From Bhargavaea massiliensis (lineage in GTDB: Bacteria; Bacillota; Bacilli; Bacillales_A; Planococcaceae), in contig NZ_JAHBCJ010000001.1 in NCBI RefSeq assembly GCF_018390575.1, forward strand, positions 62,001-126,000: a stretch of DNA of 64,000 bases, read 5' to 3'. The translations under genes and the position numbers were made by a program. The notes below the pieces were generated by a model. It saw only the letters and a list, made by a program, of their open reading frames with translations, ran no database searches and had not been told where the DNA came from. Positions 1 to 8,226 of the stretch are shown piece by piece. Within the stretch, counting starts at the first letter, position 1. Each line of letters starts with the position of its first letter.

Positions 1-47
1 TTAGTGATTTCCTGCAGCGTTGCACTACCGAACTTTTGAATAGTCAT
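1..47 (-). CDS. 5' end of an unidentified protein, cut by the window edge
   Basis: Only the first 15-16 codons are present, reading MTIQKFGSATLQEIT from the second of two adjacent ATG codons (50 and 47). A ribosome binding site TAAGGAG lies just upstream and fits the second ATG with about 6 nt spacing. The gene follows the immunity-like genes on the same strand, so it is probably another member of the same polymorphic-toxin accessory cluster. Too little is visible to assign a family. Confidence 0.45.
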   Translation of the reverse strand, partial: MTIQKFGSATLQEIT

Positions 48-96
48 CATAAGCTCCTTACTTTCCTTATCGGAGAGATGTTCCGCTCATTTCCCG

Positions 97-483
97 TTAA
101 TCAATGGGCACATCTAAAGCTTCGCCAGTGGAGATTCTCTCAATAAGAATATTTGTGCAGACTAACTCAACATCTAAAGGAGGCATTTGTATTTGGCATT
201 TTAATAAAGACTTATCTTCTACTTGAATATCCTCAATCTTTATGTCTTGTATAAAGTATGGAATTTGAGATTTCACCAATTCTTTTAAGGGTTCCAATCT
301 GTCGTTTACATGGGTCTTAAACGAAAAGGCGGAACAACCGGTGAAAAGGATCTTAATGTTGTCATCCGTATCTTCAAATACAATTGCGACCTCGTCACCA
401 AAAAAACAGCAGTCCATTTGAATTAACCTTGCATCCCAATAATGTATTTCTTCAATATCTCTTTGGATTTGTTTTGCTTTCAC
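97..483 (-). CDS. Unrecognised 128-aa protein, probable immunity-cluster gene
   Basis: I do not recognise the family. The product is a 128-aa, acidic, soluble protein with no signal peptide or membrane segment. The start is GTG at 483, chosen because AAGGAG sits about 7 nt upstream. It is in an AT-rich run of same-strand genes downstream of an LXG toxin, SUKH and YezG-like genes. Such tails usually hold spare immunity proteins against other toxin tips. That role is inferred from position and size only. Confidence 0.6.
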   Translation of the reverse strand: MKAKQIQRDIEEIHYWDARLIQMDCCFFGDEVAIVFEDTDDNIKILFTGCSAFSFKTHVNDRLEPLKELVKSQIPYFIQDIKIEDIQVEDKSLLKCQIQMPPLDVELVCTNILIERISTGEALDVPID

Positions 484-557
484 ATTAATCTCCTTACTTC
501 AGCATCGATTCTACATATGGAAGTTGGCTCTTCGATCACAATGAGGTCTGGTTGACG

Positions 558-1079
558 TCAATCAAATTGGAGATCCAAGGCTTCAATTAAAATACTTTTT
601 TCTCTTTCATGAATCTCTTTTATTAAAATGCCACAAATCCTGTGTTCATTATCAATCCCAAATTCGATAGGTTCACTCTTTATATAAGATACAACTTCAT
701 TTTCCGATAACTTTATATAGAGTGTGCTTCCCCCCAGAAAAACCTCCAAAGTCCCTTTTTCGTCATGGTATATTTCATCATTTTCTTGATTGGAATGAAT
801 GACAGGAAGTCCCACTATACTCTCTGGATCACTTAGACAAAGGTGTTCATAGTCTTCTTTATACACGTTTTCACATACCGCTAATGTAATCGATCGAATA
901 TCCCCTGAGTCTTTCCCTACTCCTATTTCAATTAAGGATTTTTTAAAGTCCCCTGTTCTCCAATAAGTTGTTGGTTCTTCTGAAACATTCCATGTTCCGA
1001 GTTCAATGGTTATGGGTATATACAAATCCACTTCAACCTTGGTGAACTTTGGTGGACAATAATCTCTGACCTTTAACAT
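558..1079 (-). CDS. Unrecognised 173-aa protein, probable immunity-cluster gene
   Basis: I do not recognise the family. The predicted 173-aa protein is soluble, with many alternating hydrophobic/charged stretches that suggest a beta-rich fold. The ATG at 1079 was chosen because AAAGGAAG precedes it by about 10 nt; the frame stays open upstream to 1121, but no ribosome binding site supports that longer form. It is AT-rich like its neighbours, and lies downstream of a YezG-like antitoxin gene across a strong hairpin. An immunity role is an inference from neighbourhood. Confidence 0.6.
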   Translation of the reverse strand: MLKVRDYCPPKFTKVEVDLYIPITIELGTWNVSEEPTTYWRTGDFKKSLIEIGVGKDSGDIRSITLAVCENVYKEDYEHLCLSDPESIVGLPVIHSNQENDEIYHDEKGTLEVFLGGSTLYIKLSENEVVSYIKSEPIEFGIDNEHRICGILIKEIHEREKSILIEALDLQFD

Positions 1080-1131
1080 GATAGATATACTTCCTTTTTT
1101 CATAGGCATAAATGTGCCCAAATAACTGGCG

Positions 1132-1167
1132 AGAAACCCGCAGAGACGTCCCTGCGGGTTTCTTTTT
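1132..1167. terminator. Strong hairpin between two minus-strand genes
   Basis: Twelve-base arms (AGAAACCCGCAG / CTGCGGGTTTCT) flank an 8-nt loop. The uridine-rich tail is best on the plus strand (TTCTTTTT), although both neighbouring genes are on the minus strand. It may therefore work in both directions or shield the cluster from antisense transcription. Confidence 0.75.
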
Positions 1168-1634
1168 CACTCAGTTTCTTGGTTCTTCACTTCTTCAAAC
1201 CATGCATCAAAAATATCGCTAGGCAATAATTCATCGTTATGGGAATACATTAATTCATACTTAGATTGTCCTTTAAGTTGATTCTTTTTCACGTCATAAT
1301 ATAGTTTAATTTCCGTTGGCATTTCTCTATTATATTCTTCACATTTTTTACGTATCGCTTTTAAATTCTCACGGCCGATTTTCAGTATGGCCAACTGCCT
1401 AGTATCGGAAACATCATATTCGTGTTTTTGCAGACCCGATTGTTGAACAGCATTATTTAATTGATCCCTGTGAACAAACTGCCCGTTAATTTTATAAAAG
1501 ACATCAAAAGCATACATGTTAGGCTCATACGATCCATAAATAAATATTTCTTCTGCTTGATTATCCGCATACTCCAAACAAACTGCGACCATGTCAGTTT
1601 TAATTTCCGCAAGATGATCTTCGAGTTTCTTCAT
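1167..1634 (-). CDS. YezG-like (DUF600) immunity/antitoxin protein
   Basis: This 155-aa protein resembles the DUF600 family typified by Bacillus YezG, the antitoxin of the LXG nuclease YeeF. It has the short helical N-terminus (MKKLEDHLAEIKTDMV), a central beta region with an FYKINGQFV-like stretch, and the C-terminal pattern of acidic and aromatic residues ending in DIFDAWFEEV. ATG at 1634 is preferred; GTG at 1643 is possible but GAGGT then sits too close. It follows the SUKH gene in the same toxin cluster. It probably protects against a YeeF-type nuclease tip that is not encoded in this window, or cooperates with the SUKH protein. The family call is from memory of the sequence pattern. Confidence 0.7.
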   Translation of the reverse strand: MKKLEDHLAEIKTDMVAVCLEYADNQAEEIFIYGSYEPNMYAFDVFYKINGQFVHRDQLNNAVQQSGLQKHEYDVSDTRQLAILKIGRENLKAIRKKCEEYNREMPTEIKLYYDVKKNQLKGQSKYELMYSHNDELLPSDIFDAWFEEVKNQETE

Positions 1635-1764
1635 TATGACCACAACCTCATCACCGAAACTGATTACTGCTTAGATATGCATTCCCCGCTGTCTACTCCC
1701 AAGCCGGAGGTATCTTTTATAAAAGAAACTTGGGTACACTCAAAATAACATAAGCTTAGCAACC

Positions 1765-2214
1765 TCAAAAATCTTCTTCCCAAGCTTCTTTTGCATCCAA
1801 TAATCTTTCTGACATGAACTCATAGAAGGTCTCTGCTATATCATAATCATCCGGGCCTCCTTGTCGATTCCATGCAATTACCGGACACTCATCGTGCTTC
1901 ATTCTGCTTGTATCCAAACAATAAGCATATTCACCGATGTCCTCGATTACAACCAAAGCATTATTCATTCCTATTTCCCTATAACTCTTTGTTGCATTTA
2001 CAACGGTAGCTATATTTGACTTAGCCACTCCTAATATAGCAACGCCGAACAAACCGCCAGATCCATAATTAGCTAAGAACCACTTATAACTCTTGGGCAA
2101 TGGTATTTCCAAAGCCTCTTGAATATATTCAATCTGCTTATTATTTACTCCACCTGTAAAGTCGTCATCGTTCATATTTTTCTTAATAAAATCGATTAAT
2201 TCCTCTTTATTCAT
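1765..2214 (-). CDS. SMI1/KNR4 (SUKH) family immunity protein
   Basis: A 149-aa protein with the SUKH pattern: N-terminal helix, IEYIQEALEIPLPKSYKWFL followed by the YGSGGLFG turn, then a mixed beta region and the C-terminal FYEFMSERL helix. SUKH proteins are the commonest immunity proteins of polymorphic nuclease toxins. Its start overlaps the toxin stop by 4 nt (ATGA, 2211-2214), so translation is coupled. It is very likely the cognate inhibitor of the LHH nuclease tip encoded immediately upstream. Confidence 0.88.
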   Translation of the reverse strand: MNKEELIDFIKKNMNDDDFTGGVNNKQIEYIQEALEIPLPKSYKWFLANYGSGGLFGVAILGVAKSNIATVVNATKSYREIGMNNALVVIEDIGEYAYCLDTSRMKHDECPVIAWNRQGGPDDYDIAETFYEFMSERLLDAKEAWEEDF

Positions 2215-3755
2215 TCAATATGTCCTCCTTCTTCATTTTTATCTATTTCTTTAGCTCTCCACCTCCAATATTTAGTCCTAAAATTTTCATATTGTTTTTT
2301 TAATACAGGATCATTCCTAAAACTCCCACCATTTTCCACTAAACCATGCAATATTCTATCATATTCTTTATGCATACTTTGGGGAAGTTCTACCATCGAT
2401 CCAGGCTCCCTTTGAATTAAGTGATGAAGTTCTATTCTAGTTCCATCTTTCCAAATTGGAGGTCTTCCACTTTTCATTAATTGATAATTTGTCTTTCCAG
2501 TCTCTGGGTCAACTTTTTTGTAATCTATATCTAACCTTTGAAAAATCCGCCTGCTAATATCCTTTACTTCACCATTAACTTTTGTTTTCCCAATATACTC
2601 TACAGCTCTATAGTTTTTATACTCCAAACCTCTAGGCAAAGAAAGCCCTTTTCCATCTTCTGCAACATTACCCACTTTCTTGGCGTCTACTAATCCATCT
2701 GCAAACTTCGCAACTTTTACTACCCTTCCAACAGGTAAGAATGAACCCATTGCGAATAGCCTATCTCCTATAGTGACGTCTTGGCCAAAAATCGTTTTTA
2801 CATCATTCAGAAGGAATTCATTTAATAGCCATTTCCCTGCATCCAATGCATCTTTCCCTGTTTCCTTGAAGAAATCCGCTACACTGTTCCCTACTTCTGA
2901 ATTCTCCACTTGAGCAGAAGCCGTATGTGAAAGATTGGATGTATTCGATTCTCCAACAGTTGCTCCAAGAACTGGCGAAGCATTAATGCCAGCTATGCCC
3001 GCTAGCTGATAGGAATTTTTTCCGAATACCATGTTTGGATGATTGGATCCTGACATATTAGTAAGTCCATCAACAGATGCGTCGTGCGCAGTCAAGGAAA
3101 GTCGCAGCGGATGTCGGGCCGTGATTGCTTTCCAGGAGTCTGCTGGAAAATCGGCGCCTGTCAATCCCTCGGTCATCATACTCTCGACATCAATGATCCA
3201 CTGCTCCATCTTCTTCAAATCCATGGAAACAAGAGATAAAGCCGCAGACTGGCTCTGGTCGAATTCCATTAGACCCTCGATTGCAGAGTCGTTCTGTCTC
3301 TCCGAGAATCTGACACCTTCCTGCACTTCACTGTCATCGAGATGAGGAAGAGATACAATATCTGCAACACTGTCCATGATGCTGTTCGTCTCGTCTGTAA
3401 GGGTTCCTGTAATCCTTCGAATCTCCTCTAACCCTGCCTGGACATCTCCTTCGAGAAATTCCTGCCTGATGTATCCCATCCGGTCGGGCTCGAATGAATT
3501 CAGTGCTTCTCCGATACGCCGGAGAGTATCAGCGAAACGGCTTTTAAAACTTATGAAGAAATTCAACAGCGGCAAATGACATTCCTGATAAAACGAGCGA
3601 ATGGCATTGCCGCCTTCTCCCTTTAAAGCATCTTCCAGCAAGACAAGTTCTTCCACCGCCTGTTTAATTCCCTGTATCTCTTCTTCCAGGCGGTTCAGCT
3701 TCTCTATATTCCGATGTAGCCCCTCATGAAATTGCTGTACATCCAATACCTTCAC
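2211..3755 (-). CDS. LXG-domain polymorphic toxin with C-terminal LHH nuclease
   Basis: A 514-aa modular toxin. Residues 1-210 form an alpha-helical LXG secretion domain typical of type VII (Ess/Yuk)-exported toxins. Residues around 285-350 are a linker/pre-toxin region (DFFKETGKDALDAG, then a short hydrophobic SFLPVGRVVKV stretch). Residues 385-514 form an HNH/endonuclease VII-fold tip with the ELHHLIQRE motif of the LHH family, whose paired histidines are the expected metal and catalytic ligands. Start is GTG at 3755 with GGGAGG about 9 nt upstream. The LXG part is moderately GC-rich, while everything after about residue 240 is AT-rich, as expected if the tip was swapped in. It probably kills competing cells by DNA cleavage. 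Confidence 0.9.
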   Translation of the reverse strand: MKVLDVQQFHEGLHRNIEKLNRLEEEIQGIKQAVEELVLLEDALKGEGGNAIRSFYQECHLPLLNFFISFKSRFADTLRRIGEALNSFEPDRMGYIRQEFLEGDVQAGLEEIRRITGTLTDETNSIMDSVADIVSLPHLDDSEVQEGVRFSERQNDSAIEGLMEFDQSQSAALSLVSMDLKKMEQWIIDVESMMTEGLTGADFPADSWKAITARHPLRLSLTAHDASVDGLTNMSGSNHPNMVFGKNSYQLAGIAGINASPVLGATVGESNTSNLSHTASAQVENSEVGNSVADFFKETGKDALDAGKWLLNEFLLNDVKTIFGQDVTIGDRLFAMGSFLPVGRVVKVAKFADGLVDAKKVGNVAEDGKGLSLPRGLEYKNYRAVEYIGKTKVNGEVKDISRRIFQRLDIDYKKVDPETGKTNYQLMKSGRPPIWKDGTRIELHHLIQREPGSMVELPQSMHKEYDRILHGLVENGGSFRNDPVLKKQYENFRTKYWRWRAKEIDKNEEGGHIE

Positions 3756-4192
3756 TGATTCAACCTCCCGGGAACGGAAATCTCTATTGTCATTAATTCT
3801 CTCAGAAATTCCCTGTTTCTCTAATCGGACAAAAGTATGTATTCGATCTTGGGTAAATAGGAAAGCTGTTAACCTGGCTGGAACTAACTACCCACGAGTC
3901 TTGGAAATGACGGCCATGAAAATTAAAACAAGGGCAATCTTTGATTCGAACTCCTGTGGAGAACTTCTCTCCGCTCCTGTAAAACGGCTGTGGATATCCG
4001 GGTTATCCCCGGTTTCGACGTCGAAATCGGATTTTGGCTGTGGAATGTTGGGATAAGTCCGGGGATAGGGGATGCATCTGCTCTCATTCGACCGTGGATA
4101 AGTCCTGCCGTCGGATATTAAGGCAATTTGACCCTCTCGATTCTTCACCCACATGATATATTAAAAGAATGACATCAAGGGGAGGGTCGGCC
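3756..4192. other. Intergenic region with DnaA-box-like cluster
   Basis: No convincing gene is present. Between 3989 and 4101 there are several sequences close to the DnaA box TTATCCACA in both orientations: TGTGGATAT (3989), TTATCCCCG (4003), GGGATAAGT (4050) and CGTGGATAA (4093). Two short opposing open frames here lack ribosome binding sites and known motifs. The promoter of the downstream transporter gene should lie near its right end, but I see no strong -35/-10 pair. Confidence 0.4.
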
Positions 4193-5074
4193 ATGAAACG
4201 GTATATCGGGGACATGTTGCTTCTCATCACCGCAATTGTCTGGGGAAGCGGCTTTGTCATGACGGCAATTGCACTCGAGCATCTGACAGCTTATGAGGTG
4301 ATGGCCGGAAGGTTCCTCCTGGGCACGCTGATCATCACAGTCCTCTTCTACAAGAAGCTCCGGCTGATCTCGAAGTCCGTGCTATGGAAAGGCGCGGTGC
4401 TCGGGACAATCCTGTTTGTGGCTTTTGCGCTGCAGACTGTCGGGCTCGAATATACGACGCCTTCCAAGAACGCGTTCCTGACGGCGGTCAACGTCGTGAT
4501 CGTGCCGGTGATCGCCTATCTCGTGTACCGGCGGCGGATCGACCGCCATGAGCTGATGGCTTCCGTCATAGCGCTCACCGGCATTGCGTTCCTGTCGCTG
4601 CAGGGTTCGTTCACCATCAATATCGGCGACCTGCTCACCCTGCTGTGCGCGGTCGGGTTCGCATTTGATATCTTCTATACGAATATGTTTGTTAAAAAAG
4701 AGGATGCTTTGGCGCTGACGATCGTCCAGTTCGCGACGGCGGCTCTGCTCAGCACGGTGGCTGTCCTTATCCAGGGAGGCTTCCCGGCAAGTCCGTCCAA
4801 TGAAGCGATCTGGTCTGTCGTCTACCTCGCCGTCTTCTCGACGACGATCGCCTACGTCTGCCAGAACCTCGCGTTCCGCTACACGACACCGACAAAGGCG
4901 GCCGTGATTTTGTCACTGGAATCGTTTTTCGGCTCGGTGCTTGCCGTCCTGTTCATCAATGACGTCATGACCGGCCGGATGGTGTTCGGAGCAGCGCTGA
5001 TCCTGGTCGCCGTGCTCGTGGCAGAAGTCAAGCCGGCTTTCCGGGTGAAAAATAGTGTCCGGACTGATCACTAA
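4193..5074 (+). CDS. DMT-superfamily (EamA) transporter
   Basis: A 293-aa integral membrane protein with the ten-helix, two-repeat EamA architecture of drug/metabolite transporters. Motifs include LLLITAIVWGSGFV at the N-terminus and the second-repeat FSTTIAYVCQNLAFRYTTPT before the SLESFFGSVLA helix. Such proteins export amino acids or metabolites; the substrate cannot be read from sequence. ATG 4193 was chosen because AAGGGGAGG lies 6 nt upstream; the in-frame ATG at 4169 has none. It is followed 18 nt later by a CPBP protease gene, probably co-transcribed. Confidence 0.88.
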   Translation: MKRYIGDMLLLITAIVWGSGFVMTAIALEHLTAYEVMAGRFLLGTLIITVLFYKKLRLISKSVLWKGAVLGTILFVAFALQTVGLEYTTPSKNAFLTAVNVVIVPVIAYLVYRRRIDRHELMASVIALTGIAFLSLQGSFTINIGDLLTLLCAVGFAFDIFYTNMFVKKEDALALTIVQFATAALLSTVAVLIQGGFPASPSNEAIWSVVYLAVFSTTIAYVCQNLAFRYTTPTKAAVILSLESFFGSVLAVLFINDVMTGRMVFGAALILVAVLVAEVKPAFRVKNSVRTDH

Positions 5075-5092
5075 TAGGAGGCGACCGCGACC

Positions 5093-5758
5093 ATGGACAG
5101 CATCCGCTATGGAGAAAAAACCGACAGCTTCTACAGGACCCTTGGCATCTATTTCATTCTTTTCCTGGCCGTCTGGTCGTTCCGGGAAATCGTCCTTCCT
5201 CCGTATTTGAGCGGACTTCCGGAAAAAACGGAAGCGCTGACAAAAGTGGCACTCAAAATCGTGATTTGGATCGTTCCTGTCTGGCTGCTGATCCGGTACC
5301 GCCTGAAAAGCGACCCGGCAGACTTCCTGAAGCTCACCACCAATCTCCGGCAGGGGCTCCTTTGGGGCTTCGGCCTGTCCGCCCTGCTGGGAGTCTGGTT
5401 CACCTTCCAGGCGTATGTGTTGACCGGCGGAGGTTTTCATCTCAATGTCTCGTTCGATCGATTCCTGAACGTCTTTCTCCTAGTCGGCCTCACAGAGGAA
5501 ATCGTCTTCCGTGGCCTGTTTCTCCAGGCATTGGCGAAACGGCTTCCCTTCTGGAAGGCGAATGTGGCCGCGGCGCTCCTGTTCCTGGTCATCCATTATC
5601 CGATTTGGCTGTACCAGGGCACCTTCTTTAATCCGGGCAGCCATGCGTACGTCCTGTTCGTCGGCCTGGTATTCGGGTGGATTTTCAGGAAAACCGGTTC
5701 GCTCTGGTCGGTCATCATCCTTCACTCGTTCCACAACTTCTTTTTGATCATCATGTAA
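5093..5758 (+). CDS. CPBP-family intramembrane metalloprotease
   Basis: A 221-aa polytopic membrane protein of the CAAX prenyl-protease 2/bacteriocin-processing (Abi, CPBP) family. The diagnostic glutamates and arginine are in GLTEEIVFRG (around residues 136-145). The two histidine motifs are in LVIHYPIW and ILHSFHNFF near the C-terminus. The family cleaves substrates within the membrane; in Firmicutes many act in bacteriocin self-immunity or surface protein processing, but no bacteriocin gene is next to it. It shares an apparent transcription unit with the upstream EamA transporter and ends at a strong bidirectional terminator. Confidence 0.88.
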   Translation: MDSIRYGEKTDSFYRTLGIYFILFLAVWSFREIVLPPYLSGLPEKTEALTKVALKIVIWIVPVWLLIRYRLKSDPADFLKLTTNLRQGLLWGFGLSALLGVWFTFQAYVLTGGGFHLNVSFDRFLNVFLLVGLTEEIVFRGLFLQALAKRLPFWKANVAAALLFLVIHYPIWLYQGTFFNPGSHAYVLFVGLVFGWIFRKTGSLWSVIILHSFHNFFLIIM

Positions 5759-5794
5759 AAAAGCTCAGGGGATACGCTGTCCCTGAGCTTTTTT
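5757..5794. terminator. Bidirectional rho-independent terminator
   Basis: A perfect 14-bp stem (AAAAAAGCTCAGGG / CCCTGAGCTTTTTT) with a 10-nt loop lies between the convergent CPBP and peptidase E genes. The A-tract and T-tract allow termination in both directions. Confidence 0.93.
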
Positions 5795-6404
5795 ATGTTT
5801 CCACCACCAGATAACCGTCGTCGTTCAATCTCGTGACGCTGCATGATTCAATCGTTTCAAACTCACGGATCCGCTCCCCGATCGTCCTCCCCGTTGCATC
5901 CCCGAATAGGTCCTCCCGGTCATAGTGAGGGAAAACCCGCTTGTCCGTCAGGCCCAGTGCCGAAAAGTCTTCGATACTCCGCGCATTCAGCTGCGGCGTG
6001 AAGTGATGGACGATCCTGATGTCCGGGCCGAGAAGGACCGCCCCGGCACTGACGCCCACGATGACCGCATCCTTCTGCGCAAGTTCCACCAGAACCCGGT
6101 CCGCCCCGCTTTTCCTCACCTGCTCCAGCAGATGAAACGGATTGCCGCCATTGATATAGATGACGTCTTTCTGTAAAAGATCGTTCGGTGATTCCGATTC
6201 GACATCCACCCAGTCCACCTTCCGGAAACCCATTTTCTCAAAATCACTTGCCGCTTTTTTCGCAAAGCGGTTCTGTTCTTTCTGGGGCGAGGCCGTCGTG
6301 ATGATGGCGGCTTCCAGGGAGTGGGGGTCCGCATCAAGCAGATCCAAAAACCGCCTCTTGATCTCATCTGTATAGAAGCCATTTGACGTCAGCAGCAACT
6401 TCAT
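5793..6404 (-). CDS. Peptidase E-like (S51) family protein
   Basis: A 203-aa protein of the S51 dipeptidase E/cyanophycinase-like family with a type 1 glutamine-amidotransferase-like fold. It shows the start MKLLLTSNGFYTDEIK, the IYINGGNPFHLL turn and the nucleophile elbow GVSAGAVLLG, with serine as nucleophile. Family members hydrolyse dipeptides with N-terminal aspartate or act on related peptides in the cytosol. Length matches the family. It is transcribed alone and converges on the CPBP gene. Confidence 0.85.
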   Translation of the reverse strand: MKLLLTSNGFYTDEIKRRFLDLLDADPHSLEAAIITTASPQKEQNRFAKKAASDFEKMGFRKVDWVDVESESPNDLLQKDVIYINGGNPFHLLEQVRKSGADRVLVELAQKDAVIVGVSAGAVLLGPDIRIVHHFTPQLNARSIEDFSALGLTDKRVFPHYDREDLFGDATGRTIGERIREFETIESCSVTRLNDDGYLVVET

Positions 6405-6438
6405 CGGACTCCCCCTATCCTGTTTGTTTATTTGATAA

Positions 6439-6474
6439 AGCGCCAGAGAACGGACTCTTCCGTCTCCTGGCGCT
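6439..6474 (-). terminator. Hairpin downstream of the papain-like gene
   Basis: AGCGCCAG pairs with CTGGCGCT, with further pairing inside (GGA/TCC). It follows the minus-strand gene ending at 6545, but the uridine tract is weak, so termination efficiency is uncertain. Confidence 0.5.
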
Positions 6475-6544
6475 CATTCATTACGTTCATGCAACAACCT
6501 TGGCAGCCCATCTACCCTTGATTCAGTATACCGGAATCAGCCCT

Positions 6545-7219
6545 TCACGATGCCGCCCGCCTGAACGGGACACGCGGCAGGCGTGCCCGGATCCCCCGGC
6601 GCGGGCTGATGGTGACGATATTCCCCGGTGCCACGAAATTGCGGATTGGTCCCTCATACACCGGCTCCAGCTGGCTCGACTGGGTGAAATGACGGGCCTG
6701 CGCCCGCCACGCCGGCTCGTCTGTAATTTTAACGCCCGCCGACGCCAGCATGGCCACGACGAACTGCGAGCAGAAGTACGCCCGCTTGCGGCAGATTTCC
6801 CGGTTCAGGATCACGCCGATCAGGCCGATGAAGTTGTACGTGTAGCGATCCCGTTCCCGCTCGATCTCCAGGATGCGTCCGCGGATCTGCCGGAGCTCGT
6901 CCTCCGTTACGCGGAACCGGAACACTGCACACTGTGCATCTTTTAAAAGCCCTTCTCCCGCCCGCTCTTTTACAAACCCGCCGGAGAACGGATTGCGCTG
7001 CTGCACGCGGCCGAAGCTGTACATCTCCCCGAGCCGCTCATCGAAGGCGATCGAGACGTGGTTCAGCGGGCAGCCCGTGTAGCGGCGGATAATCTTTGAC
7101 AGCACCGTCCCCGTATCGGTCAGTACGATATAGATCTCCTGCACGATGGTGTTCCCCCTGTTTTCCGGCCCCGGCCCGCTTTGGTATGCCGGCCCGGCCT
7201 TGTCATTCGTTATCTTCAT
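6545..7219 (-). CDS. YiiX/NlpC-P60-like permuted papain-fold protein
   Basis: A 224-aa protein resembling the circularly permuted NlpC/P60 (YiiX/YebB-like) papain-fold enzymes. The likely catalytic histidine is in LNHVSIAFD (around residue 54), and the cysteine is in RAYFCSQFV (around 147) at the start of a helix. These enzymes cleave or transfer acyl groups on peptides or lipids. There is no signal peptide. The first 25 residues are low-complexity, so the true start may be the internal GTG at about 7145, which also has a purine-rich site. ATG 7219 is kept because AAGGAGGG precedes it, although the spacing is long (about 11 nt). Confidence 0.7.
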   Translation of the reverse strand: MKITNDKAGPAYQSGPGPENRGNTIVQEIYIVLTDTGTVLSKIIRRYTGCPLNHVSIAFDERLGEMYSFGRVQQRNPFSGGFVKERAGEGLLKDAQCAVFRFRVTEDELRQIRGRILEIERERDRYTYNFIGLIGVILNREICRKRAYFCSQFVVAMLASAGVKITDEPAWRAQARHFTQSSQLEPVYEGPIRNFVAPGNIVTISPRRGIRARLPRVPFRRAAS

Positions 7220-7683
7220 TGTGGACCGGACCCTCCTTTTCCAAAACGGCCTCCGGCGGGAATCCGTCTCAGTCTCCAGACCGACTCCGCCCCGGGACCG
7301 CCGATCCCGTTACTACACTATACGGGCGAACCGTGCCTCATGTTTCAGGCGAAAGCCCCAGGTTGGGGAATATTTTTTAGGGAGCATCCGTTGGGTGTTA
7401 CCGAACGACCCGCGAGTGTTACGCGGAAAGCCGCCGCTCTGCTCAAATGTCTCGATACTCCTTGTGAATGTCCCGATACGCTATTCGAATGTCTCGATTC
7501 GGCAAGTGAATGTCTCAATACGCCGGACGAATGTCTCGATTATCCGACAGGCGCGCCCTCTCCTCCCACCATACGCTCCGGATGTGAAGTTTCCCCTCAT
7601 GAATTCATGAAGATTTACTGAAGTTGAAACATTCACAGACGGAGAAGCGTACAACAGCTATCAAGAAAATGGAGGGATCCATC
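7220..7683. other. Intergenic region holding a 21-nt repeat array
   Basis: No gene is supported here. The right half contains five 21-nt direct repeats (7446-7550) preceded by two degenerate GTGTTAC units 21 nt apart near 7396-7420. Short open frames across the array only read the repeat as a seven-residue peptide and have no ribosome binding site. Confidence 0.6.
7446..7550 (+). repeat. Array A: five 21-nt direct repeats, core AATGTCTCGAT
   Basis: Five consecutive units of exactly 21 nt start at 7446, 7467, 7488, 7509 and 7530. The first 11 nt are nearly constant (AATGTCTCGAT, with AATGTCCCGAT and AATGTCTCAAT variants), and the other 10 nt vary freely. The unspaced alternation of a fixed core and variable remainder differs from CRISPR. 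The same period is found at 20.6, 24.5, 30.6 and 33.0 kb. Confidence 0.9.
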
Positions 7684-8000
7684 ATGCTGGTGACGACAAC
7701 GAATTCTTTGGAAGGCAAGAAGATCGAGACGTATCACGGGATTGTAGTCGGAGAGGCGATCATGGGGGCGAATATCGTCCGGGACATTTTCGCATCGGTG
7801 ACCGATGTGATCGGCGGCCGCAGCTCGGCGTATGAAAACAAGCTGGCGGAAGGCAGGGAAATCGCACTCCGGGAGATGGAGGACCGGCAAAACGCCTCGG
7901 CGCGAATGCGGTGATTGGCGTCGACCTCGACTTTGAAACACTCCGCGAGGGCATGATGATGTGCATCGCGACGGGCACAGCTGTGACGTACAGGGACTGA
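7684..8000 (+). pseudogene. ybjQ: YbjQ-family (UPF0145) gene broken by a -1 frameshift
   Basis: The first reading frame, from ATG 7684, encodes the N-terminal 70 residues of a YbjQ/UPF0145 protein, including [20 protein letters not shown] and [13 protein letters not shown]. It then stops at 7914. The missing C-terminus ([31 protein letters not shown]) continues in another frame from about 7896 to the TGA at 7998-8000. A single missing base near 7891-7897 explains this. Restored, the product would have the family's usual length of about 105 aa and form the pentameric UPF0145 fold. It is either a recent mutation or a sequencing error. Confidence 0.85.
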
Positions 8001-8024
8001 TGGCTCACAAACGAACATCCTTTA

Positions 8025-8076
8025 CAAACACTCCCCTTTCAGGGCTGGTCTGCGCCGGGAAGGGGAGTGTTTGTGT
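8025..8076 (+). terminator. Terminator downstream of ybjQ
   Basis: A long stem pairs CAAACACTCCCCTTTC with GGAAGGGGAGTGTTTG, with a 17-nt GC-rich loop. It is followed by TGTGTT rather than a clean T-tract. Confidence 0.65.
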
Positions 8077-8226
8077 TGGGCAAGCCTAGGCCGGCGCCGG
8101 TTACTTGGTCCCAGCGGCGGCCGCACGGAGCGGCATGGTTGGCCACAGATTGCCCCCTTGTCATACAATCATAGGGAAATGGTTGCCGGTGAACACAACG
8201 ACCATGATGATTTAAAGGAGAGAGCC

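Noticed and set aside
1461-1748. A 95-codon plus-strand frame over the YezG-like gene
   Set aside because: It is antisense to a better supported gene and shows no start signal or homology that I recognise.
3787-4154. Two short opposing open frames between the toxin gene and the EamA transporter gene
   Set aside because: Neither has a ribosome binding site or a recognisable motif, and they overlap each other on opposite strands.
7446-7550. CRISPR array
   Set aside because: Units are contiguous 21-nt repeats with an 11-nt core; there are no 25-35 nt repeats, unique spacers of similar size or cas genes. The same applies to the other four arrays.
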